This document shows, one piece after another, positions 32,596-40,502 of a stretch of DNA of 64,000 nucleotides (the stretch's first letter is position 1; the number at the start of each line of letters is the position of its first letter). The notes beneath the pieces are model-generated. The model searched no databases. It worked only from the letters and a program-made list of their open reading frames with translations, and was not told where the DNA came from. The stretch lies in the NCBI GenBank assembly GCA_016793465.1, contig JAEUJW010000011.1, positions 1 through 64,000 of the forward strand, read 5' to 3'. A program made the position numbers and the translations under genes. The stretch is from Myxococcales bacterium (lineage in GTDB: Bacteria; Myxococcota; Polyangia; Nannocystales; Nannocystaceae).

Positions 32596-33207
32596 GTGCA
32601 GACGGACTTCGAACTCCTCGACGCCTGGCGGGCCGGAGACCGCAGCGCGGGCAATGCCCTGTTCGAGCGTTACTTCGACGCGATATGTCGGTTTTTCGCC
32701 AACAAGGTGCATCACGGCATCGACGACCTCATCCAGAAGACCTTCCTGGGCTGCGTCGAGGGCCGCGACCGCTTCCAGAAGCAGGCGAGCTTCCGCACCT
32801 ACCTGTTTGCCGTCGCCCACAACGTGCTGCGGGCCCACTTCCGCCAGACCCGCCCGGGCGTGGATTTTGACCCTAGCGAGGTCGCCGCCGATGATTTCAC
32901 GCCGTCGCCGAGCACGATGTTCGCGCTGCAGCAGGAGCAGCGGCTGCTGCTCGAGGCGCTGCGCCGGATACCGCTCGACCACCAGCTCGTGCTGGAACTT
33001 TATTATTGGGAGGACATGGCGGCGCCGGAGCTGGCCGCCGTGCTCGGCGTCCCCGAGGGCACCGTCCGTTCACGCCTGCGCCGGGCCAAAGAGGCGCTGG
33101 CCGAGAAGATGGCGAGCCTGGCTCGCTCGCCCGAATTGCTGAAGACCACGCTCAGCGACCTCGAGAAGTGGGTGCGTTCGTTGCGGGCCCAGATCGACGG
33201 CTCGTGA
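32596..33207 (+). CDS. RNA polymerase sigma factor, sigma-70 family (ECF type)
   Basis: Seen: 203 residues. Region 2 (ALFERYFDAICRFFANKV...DLIQKTFLGCVEGRDRFQ...FRTYLFAVAHNVLRAHFR) and region 4 (LEALRRIPLDHQLVLELYYWEDMAAPELAAVLGVPEGTVRSRLRRAKEAL) are clear, with a short acidic linker and no region 1 or 3. A ~30-residue helical tail follows. No anti-sigma gene is adjacent; instead the large Ser/Thr kinase gene is divergent. Known: several ECF groups are paired with Ser/Thr kinases rather than anti-sigma factors. Inferred: phosphorylation by that kinase may activate this sigma factor. The start at GTG 32596 leaves 56 bp between the genes. Confidence 0.9.
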   Translation: MQTDFELLDAWRAGDRSAGNALFERYFDAICRFFANKVHHGIDDLIQKTFLGCVEGRDRFQKQASFRTYLFAVAHNVLRAHFRQTRPGVDFDPSEVAADDFTPSPSTMFALQQEQRLLLEALRRIPLDHQLVLELYYWEDMAAPELAAVLGVPEGTVRSRLRRAKEALAEKMASLARSPELLKTTLSDLEKWVRSLRAQIDGS

Positions 33208-33287
33208 CACCGCGTCACGCCTAAGACCTCGCCGCCGCTGGCCGTTCCAATCGCCGCGATTGTGAAGTTTCATGTCGCCGCGAACAG

Positions 33288-33299
33288 ATGTCCGGACAT
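33288..33299. repeat. 12-bp palindrome ATGTCCGGACAT upstream of LuxR-type gene
   Basis: Perfect palindrome in the 272-bp, relatively AT-rich gap between the sigma factor and the LuxR-type gene. It uses the same ATGTCC/GGACAT half-sites as 11123-11138. Could be an operator. Confidence 0.6.
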
Positions 33300-33479
33300 A
33301 GGCGTGAACAGACCGTGAATCGGCCTATTCGTGCTTATACGTGATCGTATCAAGAAATTGTGATCGGTGCGTCGAGCGTCTGCACTACCACCGGCGCGCG
33401 AGGGTCGTGTTTCGAAAACGGTGTTCATGGTCCGTAGACCCCGGCAGCACCGGCCCTCGTGGCCTGATTTGGATCTGGT

Positions 33480-34046
33480 ATGCAGCTCACCAACCCGACG
33501 ACTTCAATGGACGCCCGCAACTCCAACGGAACCAACACTGCCCCGGCGACAGCCTGGCCGAGCCTGAAGGACGCGGTGCCCGCCGCCCGTCCGGTCTCCC
33601 TCGTCAATGTACTGGCTGAACTCCTGCAGGGTTATCGCCGCCCGGCGGTCGTGACCAACGAGCAGGGCGCGGTCGTTTGCATGAACGCGGCGGCGATGCG
33701 CAGCATCGACCGCAAGCCCGGCGAGGAGAGCGACGGTACGCCCACCGACCCCAAGGACTGGCCGCGCCGCGCCGCGATCTCGGCCGGTGACAACCAGATG
33801 TTCTACCTCGCGGTGCCGGATCAGGCGCTCGAGGCGCCGAGCACCCCGGAGCCGCAGTTGCCGCCGCGTCTGGCGAAGATCGCCCGCCTGGTGATCTCGG
33901 GCTGCACGGACAAGCAGATCGCGAGCCGCACCGGGCTGTCGTTTAGCACCGTGCGCACCTACGTGCGGCAGATCTACCGCCGCATCGGCGTGCACAGCCG
34001 CGTCGAGCTGGTCCACGCCAGCAACACCAACCTCGTGAGGGATTGA
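33480..34046 (+). CDS. LuxR-family transcriptional regulator
   Basis: Seen: 188 residues. The N-terminal ~110 residues include a PAS-like segment (RRPAVVTNEQGAVVCMNAAA) that is short for a full sensor fold. The C-terminal HTH (~125-185, LAKIARLVISGCTDKQIASRTGLSFSTVRTYVRQIYRRIGVHSR) is a standard GerE/LuxR DNA-binding domain. No receiver or autoinducer-binding domain, so the trigger is unknown. The start ATG 33480 lacks a strong ribosome site. It is convergent with, and only 7 nt from, the MYXO-CTERM protease gene. Confidence 0.9.
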   Translation: MQLTNPTTSMDARNSNGTNTAPATAWPSLKDAVPAARPVSLVNVLAELLQGYRRPAVVTNEQGAVVCMNAAAMRSIDRKPGEESDGTPTDPKDWPRRAAISAGDNQMFYLAVPDQALEAPSTPEPQLPPRLAKIARLVISGCTDKQIASRTGLSFSTVRTYVRQIYRRIGVHSRVELVHASNTNLVRD

Positions 34047-34053
34047 CCCGAGG

Positions 34054-35466
34054 TCAGCGCCGCCGACGGCGACGCGCGAGGGCGAGGCACCCGGCGAGCA
34101 GCATCGACGGGGCCGGGGCCTGGCAGCCGCAGGCGGATTCTTCGGGTGGGAGTTGTTCGTCCTCGTCGGGGTCGCCCGACGAGTCCGCGTCGCCGCCCTC
34201 GCTCGACGATGCATCGGGCGGAGGCTCGCCGCCGTCGGTCGGGGTCACGCCGGTGCTCCCGGCCTCGCCGGTCGTGACGTCGGGTTCAGGCAGCTCGGGC
34301 GGTGGCTCATTGACCCCGATGGCGACCGGCGGCGAGAGGCCCTCGTTGCCGGCGTTGTCGACCGCCCAGATCTGAATGACATACTGCCCGCCCGGCAGCT
34401 TCACGTTCCAGGCGTACGGCGGGATGAGGTGCGCGCTGTTGGCGAGCTGCTGGTCGTTGATGACCAGGCGGACCTCGGTGACGCCCCACCCGTCGGGCTT
34501 GTCGGCGGCGTCGCGGGCGGTGCCGGAGATCTTGAGCGGGAGGCCGTCGACGGCCATGTACTCGAGGCCGCTGGTCGGCTCGACGACCTCGGCGAGCGGG
34601 GGCGCGGTGTCGTCGCTGGAACCGAACGCGGCGCCGCAGGTCTCGCTCGCCCCGCCGACCGGGCCGGGCCCGCAGGCGTCGGCCCAGGTGCCGACGCCGG
34701 CGCCGGGATCGGTGGGGAAGCCGCCGCAGGCGGCGGTCGGGTCCCAGGTGCCGTCGGGCGTGTGACACGGGGTGAGGTCGAGCCCGACCTGCGCCTCGAA
34801 CCACCCGATCTCGCTGTGCATCATCGAGTACCAGGTGCCGGTGCCGCACTCGCTCGACTCGCCGTACGAGGTGATGCCGAACACGCGCCAGGTGCCGTCG
34901 GGCAGGGGGATGAACACGGGGCCGCCGGAGTCGCCGAAGCAGGTGTCCATGCCGTCGTCGCTCTGGATGAACACCTCGTCGTCGGCGAAGCCCTGGATCG
35001 TCGAGTGGCCCACGCGCTTGACCCCGTACTCGAGCGGCGGCTCGGCCTCGCCGAAGCCGACGAACGTGGCGGTGGCGCCGACCTTCAGCGCGTCGGTCTC
35101 GCAGCCCATGAGGATCGGGACGACCGGCACGTCGGTGACCGGCGCCTTCAGCTTGCACACCGCGTAGTCGCGGCCGATGCCGACGCCGTCGCGGGCGACG
35201 CAGAACTCGGTCGCCGCCGAGCCGCCGACGTTCTCCAGGCCCTCGCCGAAGTACACGGTGCCGTAGTCGGAGCCGCAGTGGCCGGCGTAGATCACGACCT
35301 GCGGGTGCACCAGCGTGCCGGTGCACGAGTCGCCCATCTGCACCACGCTCGGCCAGTCGCACACGCCCGCGGGCTGGCCGTTCCAGATCGGGGTCGGCGG
35401 CGGACCGCCGGCGAGGGCGAGCGCCGGCGCGAGGGCGAGGACGGACGCGAGGACGCGGGCAAACAT
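34054..35466 (-). CDS. Trypsin-like serine protease with MYXO-CTERM sorting tail
   Basis: Seen: 470 residues. A signal peptide (MFARVLASVLALAPALALA) precedes an S1 peptidase domain with His63 (YAGHCG), Asp100 (RDYAVCKL) and Ser180 (CFGDSGGP), plus paired Cys. Then a Cys-bearing Gly/Pro linker, a beta-sandwich (Ig-like) domain (~300-395), an acidic Ser/Thr/Asp/Glu linker, and a C-terminus with Cys, a short hydrophobic stretch and a run of six Arg (SMLLAGCLALARRRRRR). Known: that tripartite end is MYXO-CTERM, which directs surface attachment in myxobacteria. Inferred: a cell-surface protease, perhaps for predation or processing. Confidence 0.94.
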   Translation of the reverse strand: MFARVLASVLALAPALALAGGPPPTPIWNGQPAGVCDWPSVVQMGDSCTGTLVHPQVVIYAGHCGSDYGTVYFGEGLENVGGSAATEFCVARDGVGIGRDYAVCKLKAPVTDVPVVPILMGCETDALKVGATATFVGFGEAEPPLEYGVKRVGHSTIQGFADDEVFIQSDDGMDTCFGDSGGPVFIPLPDGTWRVFGITSYGESSECGTGTWYSMMHSEIGWFEAQVGLDLTPCHTPDGTWDPTAACGGFPTDPGAGVGTWADACGPGPVGGASETCGAAFGSSDDTAPPLAEVVEPTSGLEYMAVDGLPLKISGTARDAADKPDGWGVTEVRLVINDQQLANSAHLIPPYAWNVKLPGGQYVIQIWAVDNAGNEGLSPPVAIGVNEPPPELPEPDVTTGEAGSTGVTPTDGGEPPPDASSSEGGDADSSGDPDEDEQLPPEESACGCQAPAPSMLLAGCLALARRRRRR

Positions 35467-35598
35467 GGCCGCAGACTGACACACCCACGCGACGCCGAAC
35501 AGCCGGCGCCCCGGCGCGCGCAGCGGGCGAGCAGGACCGCCGCGGAACGATGAACGGGGCCCGATCGACGCGCGGCCCGGGCCCGAGGGGGCGCGAGG

Positions 35599-36093
35599 TC
35601 AGGTCAGCACGCGGACCTGGGACTCGGCGCTGGGGTCGAACGGCGAGCCCTTGACGTCGGCCGAGACGCGCAGGTGAAAGCTGACCTGCGGCGAGGTCGC
35701 GCCCTCGACGGCGCCGCCGAAGCCGAGCTTCTTCAGGCCGGCCTCGATGTCGATGTCCATGATGAGGAAGCTGTCGTCGACGCTGGCGCCGCCCCGCAGG
35801 TCGTACGGCCACTTGATGGTGCCGCCGATGATGTCGGTGCTCTCGTCGTGCTTGTCGCTGCCGAGCACGACGTCCTCGACGCGGCCGTCGACGTGCTTGC
35901 GGCGGACCAGGAACTCGTGCGTGTGGCTGAGCACGGTGCAGTCCTTGTCGGCGGTCACGCGGTAGTTGCCCTTAAAGACGGTGTCGCCGATCGGGAAGCT
36001 GACGGTCCCGGGGTCCTGCCGCTCGAGGCGGGTGATCTCGACCTTCAGTCCGTGGCCCCCGAAGAAATTCTTGGCTTTGTCGAAAAATCCCAC
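35599..36093 (-). CDS. Possible Spo0M/arrestin-like protein, 164 aa
   Basis: Seen: starts MGFFDKAKNFFGGHG and continues as a beta-sandwich of short strands (VEITRLERQDPGTVSFPIGDTVFKGNYRVTADKDCTVLSHTHEFLVRRK). The opening FFxKAKxFFG and the strand pattern recall Spo0M-like arrestin folds, but I am not certain. No signal peptide, so cytosolic. Start set at GTG 36093 because GGAG lies 8 nt upstream; an upstream in-frame GTG at 36111 has none. Divergent from the ECF41 sigma gene with ~170 bp between them. Confidence 0.65.
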   Translation of the reverse strand: MGFFDKAKNFFGGHGLKVEITRLERQDPGTVSFPIGDTVFKGNYRVTADKDCTVLSHTHEFLVRRKHVDGRVEDVVLGSDKHDESTDIIGGTIKWPYDLRGGASVDDSFLIMDIDIEAGLKKLGFGGAVEGATSPQVSFHLRVSADVKGSPFDPSAESQVRVLT

Positions 36094-36263
36094 AGAGTTC
36101 TCCGATCCCACGGATAGCGCGTTTGCGCGCCGATGTCACCGGTTTTCCCGGCCGCGGGGCGGGGCGGGGGCGGCTCGCCCGGGCGTGCGGGTCGACGACG
36201 GACGGCAACGGAGCCCTCGCCGCCGAGGCTTGCGCCCGTCGCCGCGGAGGGGCAGGCATAGGC

Positions 36264-37145
36264 ATGGACCGCGGACTCGTGTTCCAGAGCCAGCGCCCGC
36301 GCCTGTTCGCGCTGGCCTATCGCATGCTCGGCGGGGTCAGCGACGCCGAGGACGTGATCCAGGACGCGTGGCTGCGCTGGACGCGGTCGGACGCGGACGT
36401 ACAGACGCCGGCGGCGTACCTGCGGGCGACCGTCACGCGCCTGTGCATCGACCGCATGCGCTCGCTGCGGGCGCGGCGCGAGGACTACGTCGGCGCCTGG
36501 CTGCCGGAGCCGGTCCCGGACGACCTGGTCGCAGGGACAGGCGAGGAGGCGCAGGCGCTGGCCGAGTCGCTGCGCGTCGGCGTGCTCGTCATGCTCGAGC
36601 GGCTGTCGCCGATCCAGCGCGCGGTGTTCGTGCTGCGCGAGCTGGTCGACTGCGACTACGCCGAGATCGCGGCCGCGGTCGGCAAGACGGCGACGACCTG
36701 CCGGCAGATCTACCTGCGGGCCCGGTCCCGCCTCGGCGAGGCCTCGACGACGGCCCCGCGCGAGGCCGACGAGGCGGTCGTGGGGGCGTTCCTCGGGGCC
36801 CTGGCCGAGCGCGACCTCCCGCGCCTGACGGCGCTGCTGACCGCGGACGTGGTCTCGATCGCCGATCACGGCGGCAAGGCCCGGGCCCAGCGGCGCACCG
36901 TCCAGGGCGCCGATTCGGTGGCGCGGCTGATCCTCGGGCTGGTGAAGAAGGGCGAGCGCGTGCCGGGCGCGGCGTTCGCGGTCGGGCGGCTGTCGGGCGG
37001 CACGGCGGTGCTGACCCTGCAGGACGGGGTGATCGACACGGCGCTGCTGTTCGAGGTCCGCGGCGGCAAGATCGCGGCCCTGCACGCCGTGCGCAACCCC
37101 GACAAGCTGCGGCACCTGCAGGGCATGGCGCTGCAGGTGCTGTAG
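36264..37145 (+). CDS. ECF41-family sigma factor with fused SnoaL-like domain
   Basis: Seen: 293 residues. Sigma region 2 (LFALAYRMLGGVSDAEDVIQDAWLRW) and region 4 (LSPIQRAVFVLRELVDCDYAEIAAAVGKTATTCRQIYLRAR) are followed by a ~125-residue SnoaL/NTF2-like C-terminal domain. The family's marker motifs are present: WLPEP between regions 2 and 4, DHGGK (variant of DGGGK) and NPDKL near the end. Known: in ECF41 factors the fused domain replaces an anti-sigma factor and tunes activity. These genes usually sit beside a carboxymuconolactone decarboxylase or oxidoreductase; none is adjacent here. A dyad element (36525) encodes LVAGTG just after WLPEP. ATG 36264; stop 7 nt from the convergent cyclase. 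Confidence 0.93.
   Translation: MDRGLVFQSQRPRLFALAYRMLGGVSDAEDVIQDAWLRWTRSDADVQTPAAYLRATVTRLCIDRMRSLRARREDYVGAWLPEPVPDDLVAGTGEEAQALAESLRVGVLVMLERLSPIQRAVFVLRELVDCDYAEIAAAVGKTATTCRQIYLRARSRLGEASTTAPREADEAVVGAFLGALAERDLPRLTALLTADVVSIADHGGKARAQRRTVQGADSVARLILGLVKKGERVPGAAFAVGRLSGGTAVLTLQDGVIDTALLFEVRGGKIAALHAVRNPDKLRHLQGMALQVL
36525..36540 (+). repeat. Dyad element, CTGGTC-GCAG-GGACAG
   Basis: In frame in the ECF41 sigma gene, in the variable linker between regions 2 and 4. Confidence 0.75.
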
Positions 37146-37152
37146 CCGGCGC

Positions 37153-38208
37153 TCACGCGCGGCGCGCGACGAAGTGGGTGGCCATGCGGCCGCGGCCCTT
37201 CAGGTCGATCTCGCCGCGGGGCGTCAGCGTCCAGCGCGACCTGTCGAGGTCGGCGTAGGTGGTGGCGCTGACCTGGACCTGCATCGGCTCGCTGGTCGTC
37301 TCCATGCGCGAGGCGATGTTGACGGTGTCGCCGTACAGGCAAAACCGCGGCATCTTGGTGCCGACCACGCCGGCGACGATCGGGCCGGAGTTGATGCCGA
37401 TGCGGATCTGGACCGGGCTGCCGTCGGGCAGCAGCACGCCGCGCACGGCGTCGATCATGTCGAGCGCGCAGTCGACGGCGGCGTCGGCGTGCTCGGGGTT
37501 GGGGTCGGGCACGCCGGCGGCGACCATGTAGCAGTCGCCGACGGTCTCGATCTTGTAGACCGGGTGGCGCTCGATGAGCGCGTCGAAGCGGGTGTACATC
37601 TCGCCGAGCATGTCGAAGATCTCGAGCGCGGAGTGCAGCGACGCGGTCTTGGTGAAGTCGACGATGTCGCAGAACAGCACCGACACGTCGGGGAAGCTGT
37701 CGCCGCGGACCCGCTTGCCCTCGCGCAGGTCGTTGGCCACGCTGCGCGGGAGCATGCTGTAGAGCAGCTCGTCGGTGCGGCGCTTCTCCTCGGCGAGCTG
37801 GCGCTGGAGCGCGCGCAGCGACACGTGGGTGGCGACGCGGGCCAGCAGCTCCTCGAGGTGGAACGGCTTGGTGATGTAGTCGACGCCGCCGACCTCGAAC
37901 GCGCGGATCTTGTCGAGCACCTCGTCGCGGGCGCTCATGAAGATGACGGGCACGTCGCGGGTGGCGGGGTCGTGCTTCAGCTGCTGGCAGACCTCGTAGC
38001 CGGTCATGCCGGGCATGTTGATGTCGAGCAGCACGAGGTCGGGCAGGGCGGCGGCGGCGGCGGCGAGGGCCTGGGCGCCGTTGGTCACCGGGCGGACCTT
38101 GTAGCCCTGGGCGGCCAGCATCTCGGTGAGGATGCGGAGGTTGACGAGCGTGTCGTCGACGACGAGCACGTTGCCGCGGATGGGTGGGGTGTGGCGGGCT
38201 TCGGTCAC
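37153..38208 (-). CDS. Receiver-coupled class III adenylate/guanylate cyclase
   Basis: Seen: 351 residues. A receiver (~13-130, acceptor Asp62 in LVLLDINMPG, Lys near 112) leads through a short coiled coil (RALQRQLAEEKRRTDELL) into a class III cyclase domain (~165-345) with VSVLFCDIVDFT, VYKIETVGDCYMVAAG and RIGINSGPIVAGVVG, so both metal-binding Asp regions are present. Known: such enzymes make cAMP or cGMP; substrate cannot be assigned here. GTG 38208 overlaps the TGA of the upstream hybrid kinase (GTGA). Inferred: that kinase phosphorylates this receiver and switches the cyclase. Confidence 0.92.
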   Translation of the reverse strand: MTEARHTPPIRGNVLVVDDTLVNLRILTEMLAAQGYKVRPVTNGAQALAAAAAALPDLVLLDINMPGMTGYEVCQQLKHDPATRDVPVIFMSARDEVLDKIRAFEVGGVDYITKPFHLEELLARVATHVSLRALQRQLAEEKRRTDELLYSMLPRSVANDLREGKRVRGDSFPDVSVLFCDIVDFTKTASLHSALEIFDMLGEMYTRFDALIERHPVYKIETVGDCYMVAAGVPDPNPEHADAAVDCALDMIDAVRGVLLPDGSPVQIRIGINSGPIVAGVVGTKMPRFCLYGDTVNIASRMETTSEPMQVQVSATTYADLDRSRWTLTPRGEIDLKGRGRMATHFVARRA

Positions 38209-39740
38209 GCGGGGCCTCCGTCGGGGCTGAACGGCCGAGGGCCGGCGCTCGGGTGGGCGAGGGCCTCGGCGGCGAGGCGGAGGATGACGTCGTAGCCGAA
38301 GCGCCCGGACAGCTCGCCGAGGGCGGCGGCGGCGGCCGGGCGCTCGGGCCGGATCTCGTCGACGAGGCGGGTGAGCTCGTCGACGTCGGCCTGGACGGCG
38401 GCGCGCTGGACGGCGACCAGCCAGGGCGCGGGCAGGCCGGCGAGGTCGACGGCGGGCGCGAGCGCGGGCGCCTCGGCGAGCGGGCCGGCCTGGTCGGACT
38501 CGTAGATGTAGGAGCAGCCGAGGTGCTCGGACAGCTTGGCGAACACCTGGGCGAGCACGATCGGCTTGCGCACGAAGTCGTCGCAGCCGGCGGCGCGGGC
38601 GGTCGCGGCGTCCTCGTCGAAGGCGCTGGCGGTCAGGGCGATGACGATGGTCGCCGCGCCGCGCGGGCCCTGTTTGATCTTCTGCGTGGCCTCGAGGCCG
38701 GTGACGCCGGGCATGCGCATGTCCATCCAGATCAGGTCGGGGCGCCAGGTGTCCCACGCGGCGAGCGCCTCGGCGCCGTCGGCGGCCTCGCGGACCTCGA
38801 AGCCGACGCGCGCCAGCGTCTGCACGAGCAGCTGGCGGCTCTGCCAGCGGTCCTCGGCGATCAGCACGCGGTAGACCGGCTGCCCGGGCGCGAGGCCGAC
38901 GACCCGGCGATCTGGCCCGGAGGACAGGTCCTCGAGCGGGGCGAGGCCGACCGGCAGCAGCGCGCGCACGCGGCCCTCGGCGAGGCTGAGCTCGCCGGCC
39001 AGCAGGCGCGCGAACTCCTGGCCGAGCGACAGGCCGGTGCCCTCGCGGCCGCTGAGGCCGGCGTCGGTGTCGACGAACGCCTCGAGCGCGGCGGGGTCGG
39101 ACAGGCCGGGCGCCGCGAGCTCGCAGCGCAGCTGGGCGCGCGTGGGCTCGTCGCGGTCGCGTTCGCAGTCGAGGTGGAGGCCGAGCACGCCGCCGGTCGG
39201 GTCGCCGGCCGGCGAGAGCTTGATGGCGTTGCCGAGCAGCAGCAGCAGCAGCTGGCGCAGGCGGGCGCCGTCGGTGCGGACGAGGCGCGGGAGGTCGGGC
39301 GCGCGGACCAGGCGCAGGCGCAGGCCGCGGCGCTCGGCGCGGAGGTAGAGCATGTCCTCGAGGTCGTCGAGCAGCTGGTGGAGGTCGAACAGCGGGGTGC
39401 GGACGTCGCCGTCCGGGCGCGCCGAGGCGAGGGCGTCGTTGAGGAGGCCGAGCAGCTGCTCGCCGCTGCGGTGGATGATGTCGACCTGGGTGTGCTGCTG
39501 GCTCGACAGCGCGGGGTCCTGGCGCAGCAGCTGGGCGAACCCGAGGATCGCGTTGAGCGGCGTGCGCAGCTCGTGGCCGAGGTTGCGGTGGAGGCCGGCC
39601 GCGGGGGCCGTCGCGGCGAGCGCGGCCTCGAGGCGGGCGAGCGCTGCGGCGGCCTCGGCGTCGTCACCGGCGAGGCGGCGCAGGCGCTCGAGGTCGGCGG
39701 CCTGCGGGCGAGGGATGCTGTCGTCGCGGGTGCGGTTCAA
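38205..39740 (-). CDS. Hybrid histidine kinase with atypical ATPase domain
   Basis: Seen: 511 residues, no membrane span. A HisKA domain carries His56 in NLGHELRTPLNAILGF. The ATPase domain (~115-265) keeps an N-box (LLGNAIKLSP, Asn171) and a G2-like GREGTGLSL, but the G1 motif (DxGxG) is not visible; the region reads CELAAPGLSDPA. A receiver follows (~291-405, acceptor Asp340 in IWMDMRMPG), then ~100 helical residues, possibly an Hpt-like bundle without an obvious phospho-His. TTG 39740 is the likely start, with AGGAG 7 nt upstream. A dyad element (38912) lies in the linker before the receiver. Coupled by GTGA to the receiver-cyclase. Confidence 0.88.
   Translation of the reverse strand: MNRTRDDSIPRPQAADLERLRRLAGDDAEAAAALARLEAALAATAPAAGLHRNLGHELRTPLNAILGFAQLLRQDPALSSQQHTQVDIIHRSGEQLLGLLNDALASARPDGDVRTPLFDLHQLLDDLEDMLYLRAERRGLRLRLVRAPDLPRLVRTDGARLRQLLLLLLGNAIKLSPAGDPTGGVLGLHLDCERDRDEPTRAQLRCELAAPGLSDPAALEAFVDTDAGLSGREGTGLSLGQEFARLLAGELSLAEGRVRALLPVGLAPLEDLSSGPDRRVVGLAPGQPVYRVLIAEDRWQSRQLLVQTLARVGFEVREAADGAEALAAWDTWRPDLIWMDMRMPGVTGLEATQKIKQGPRGAATIVIALTASAFDEDAATARAAGCDDFVRKPIVLAQVFAKLSEHLGCSYIYESDQAGPLAEAPALAPAVDLAGLPAPWLVAVQRAAVQADVDELTRLVDEIRPERPAAAAALGELSGRFGYDVILRLAAEALAHPSAGPRPFSPDGGPA
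38912..38927 (+). repeat. Dyad element, CTGGCC-CGGA-GGACAG
   Basis: On the plus strand inside the minus-strand hybrid kinase gene, in the linker between ATPase and receiver domains (EDLSSGPD codons). Confidence 0.75.
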
Positions 39741-39845
39741 GCGGCTCCTCGGCGGGGCACATGGTACCCGAAGTCGCGGGGCGGTGAGGCGGGGTCACGC
39801 GGGCGCCGACGGGCAGGAACGCTCGCAGCGCCGCGTGACGAGCGG

Positions 39846-40361
39846 TCAGGCCTCGGCCTCGTCGCCCGCGGGGTCGCGACGTAGCCGGCGGTGGATGGCG
39901 CGGACCGAGTCGTAGGCCATGTACGCGTAGCCCAGCAGCCACGGGAAGTTCGGCACGTAGAACAGGAAGAACGTGTAGCCCGACCGGTAGCGCATGTCCG
40001 GGTAGCCGGTGACGTGGGCGGCCCAGAAGTAGAGCACGACCGAGTAGGCGAGGTAGCTGCCGACCAGCAGCTGCAAGGTGTGCCGCCAGTAGGTGCGGGC
40101 GACGATCGCGTAGATGAGGGCGACGTTCAGGAACTGCGTGAAGTAGACGTTGATGCCCTCGAGGCCGATCGCCATCGGGGTCACGCGGTCGTAGTAGGCG
40201 CGGTCGGCGTCGCCGTAGATCTGGAACAGGCGGGCGAACAGCTCGCGCGGGGCCCGCTCGACCAGCTCGTCGTTGTAGATGAGCCAGTAGAGCTCGAGCG
40301 AGAAGGCGATCAGGATGTAGAAGCAGAGCAGTCCGAGGATCACGCGGTCGCGGCGAGGCAT
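39846..40361 (-). CDS. EXPERA-domain membrane protein (emopamil-binding protein/sterol isomerase-like)
   Basis: Seen: 171 residues with four hydrophobic helices. Pattern agrees with EBP/TMEM97: LEGINVYFTQFLNVALIYAI (Glu as in EBP METI), RHTLQLLVGSYLAYSVVLYF, then AAHVTGY (His kept, the neighbouring catalytic Glu of EBP is Ala) and FYVPNFPWLLGYAYMAYDS (Asn and Trp as in EBP MNALW). Known: EBP is a sterol delta8-delta7 isomerase; TMEM97 binds sterols without that role. Some Nannocystis make sterols. Inferred: a sterol-handling protein, with catalysis doubtful because of the missing Glu. TACACT ends 8 nt before ATG 40361. Confidence 0.7.
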   Translation of the reverse strand: MPRRDRVILGLLCFYILIAFSLELYWLIYNDELVERAPRELFARLFQIYGDADRAYYDRVTPMAIGLEGINVYFTQFLNVALIYAIVARTYWRHTLQLLVGSYLAYSVVLYFWAAHVTGYPDMRYRSGYTFFLFYVPNFPWLLGYAYMAYDSVRAIHRRLRRDPAGDEAEA

Positions 40362-40369
40362 GGCGGCGC

Positions 40370-40375
40370 AGTGTA
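40370..40375 (-). promoter_or_regulatory. -10 hexamer TACACT
   Basis: Minus strand, 8 nt before ATG 40361 of the EXPERA gene. Confidence 0.5.
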
Positions 40376-40502
40376 GCGAACGGCCGCGCCGCCCGGGCGC
40401 GTGACGTCCGGGGAGTGCCGCGGGTCACGCGTGCGCCGAGCGGGCGGGGCTCGCCGAGGGCCCCCTTGCGTCCCGCGCGGGGCAGCGGCATCGTCCGCGG
40501 CG

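Noticed and set aside
28403..33142. 1579-codon plus-strand open frame
   Set aside because: Mirror of the kinase-ATPase-TPR gene, which has complete motifs on the other strand.
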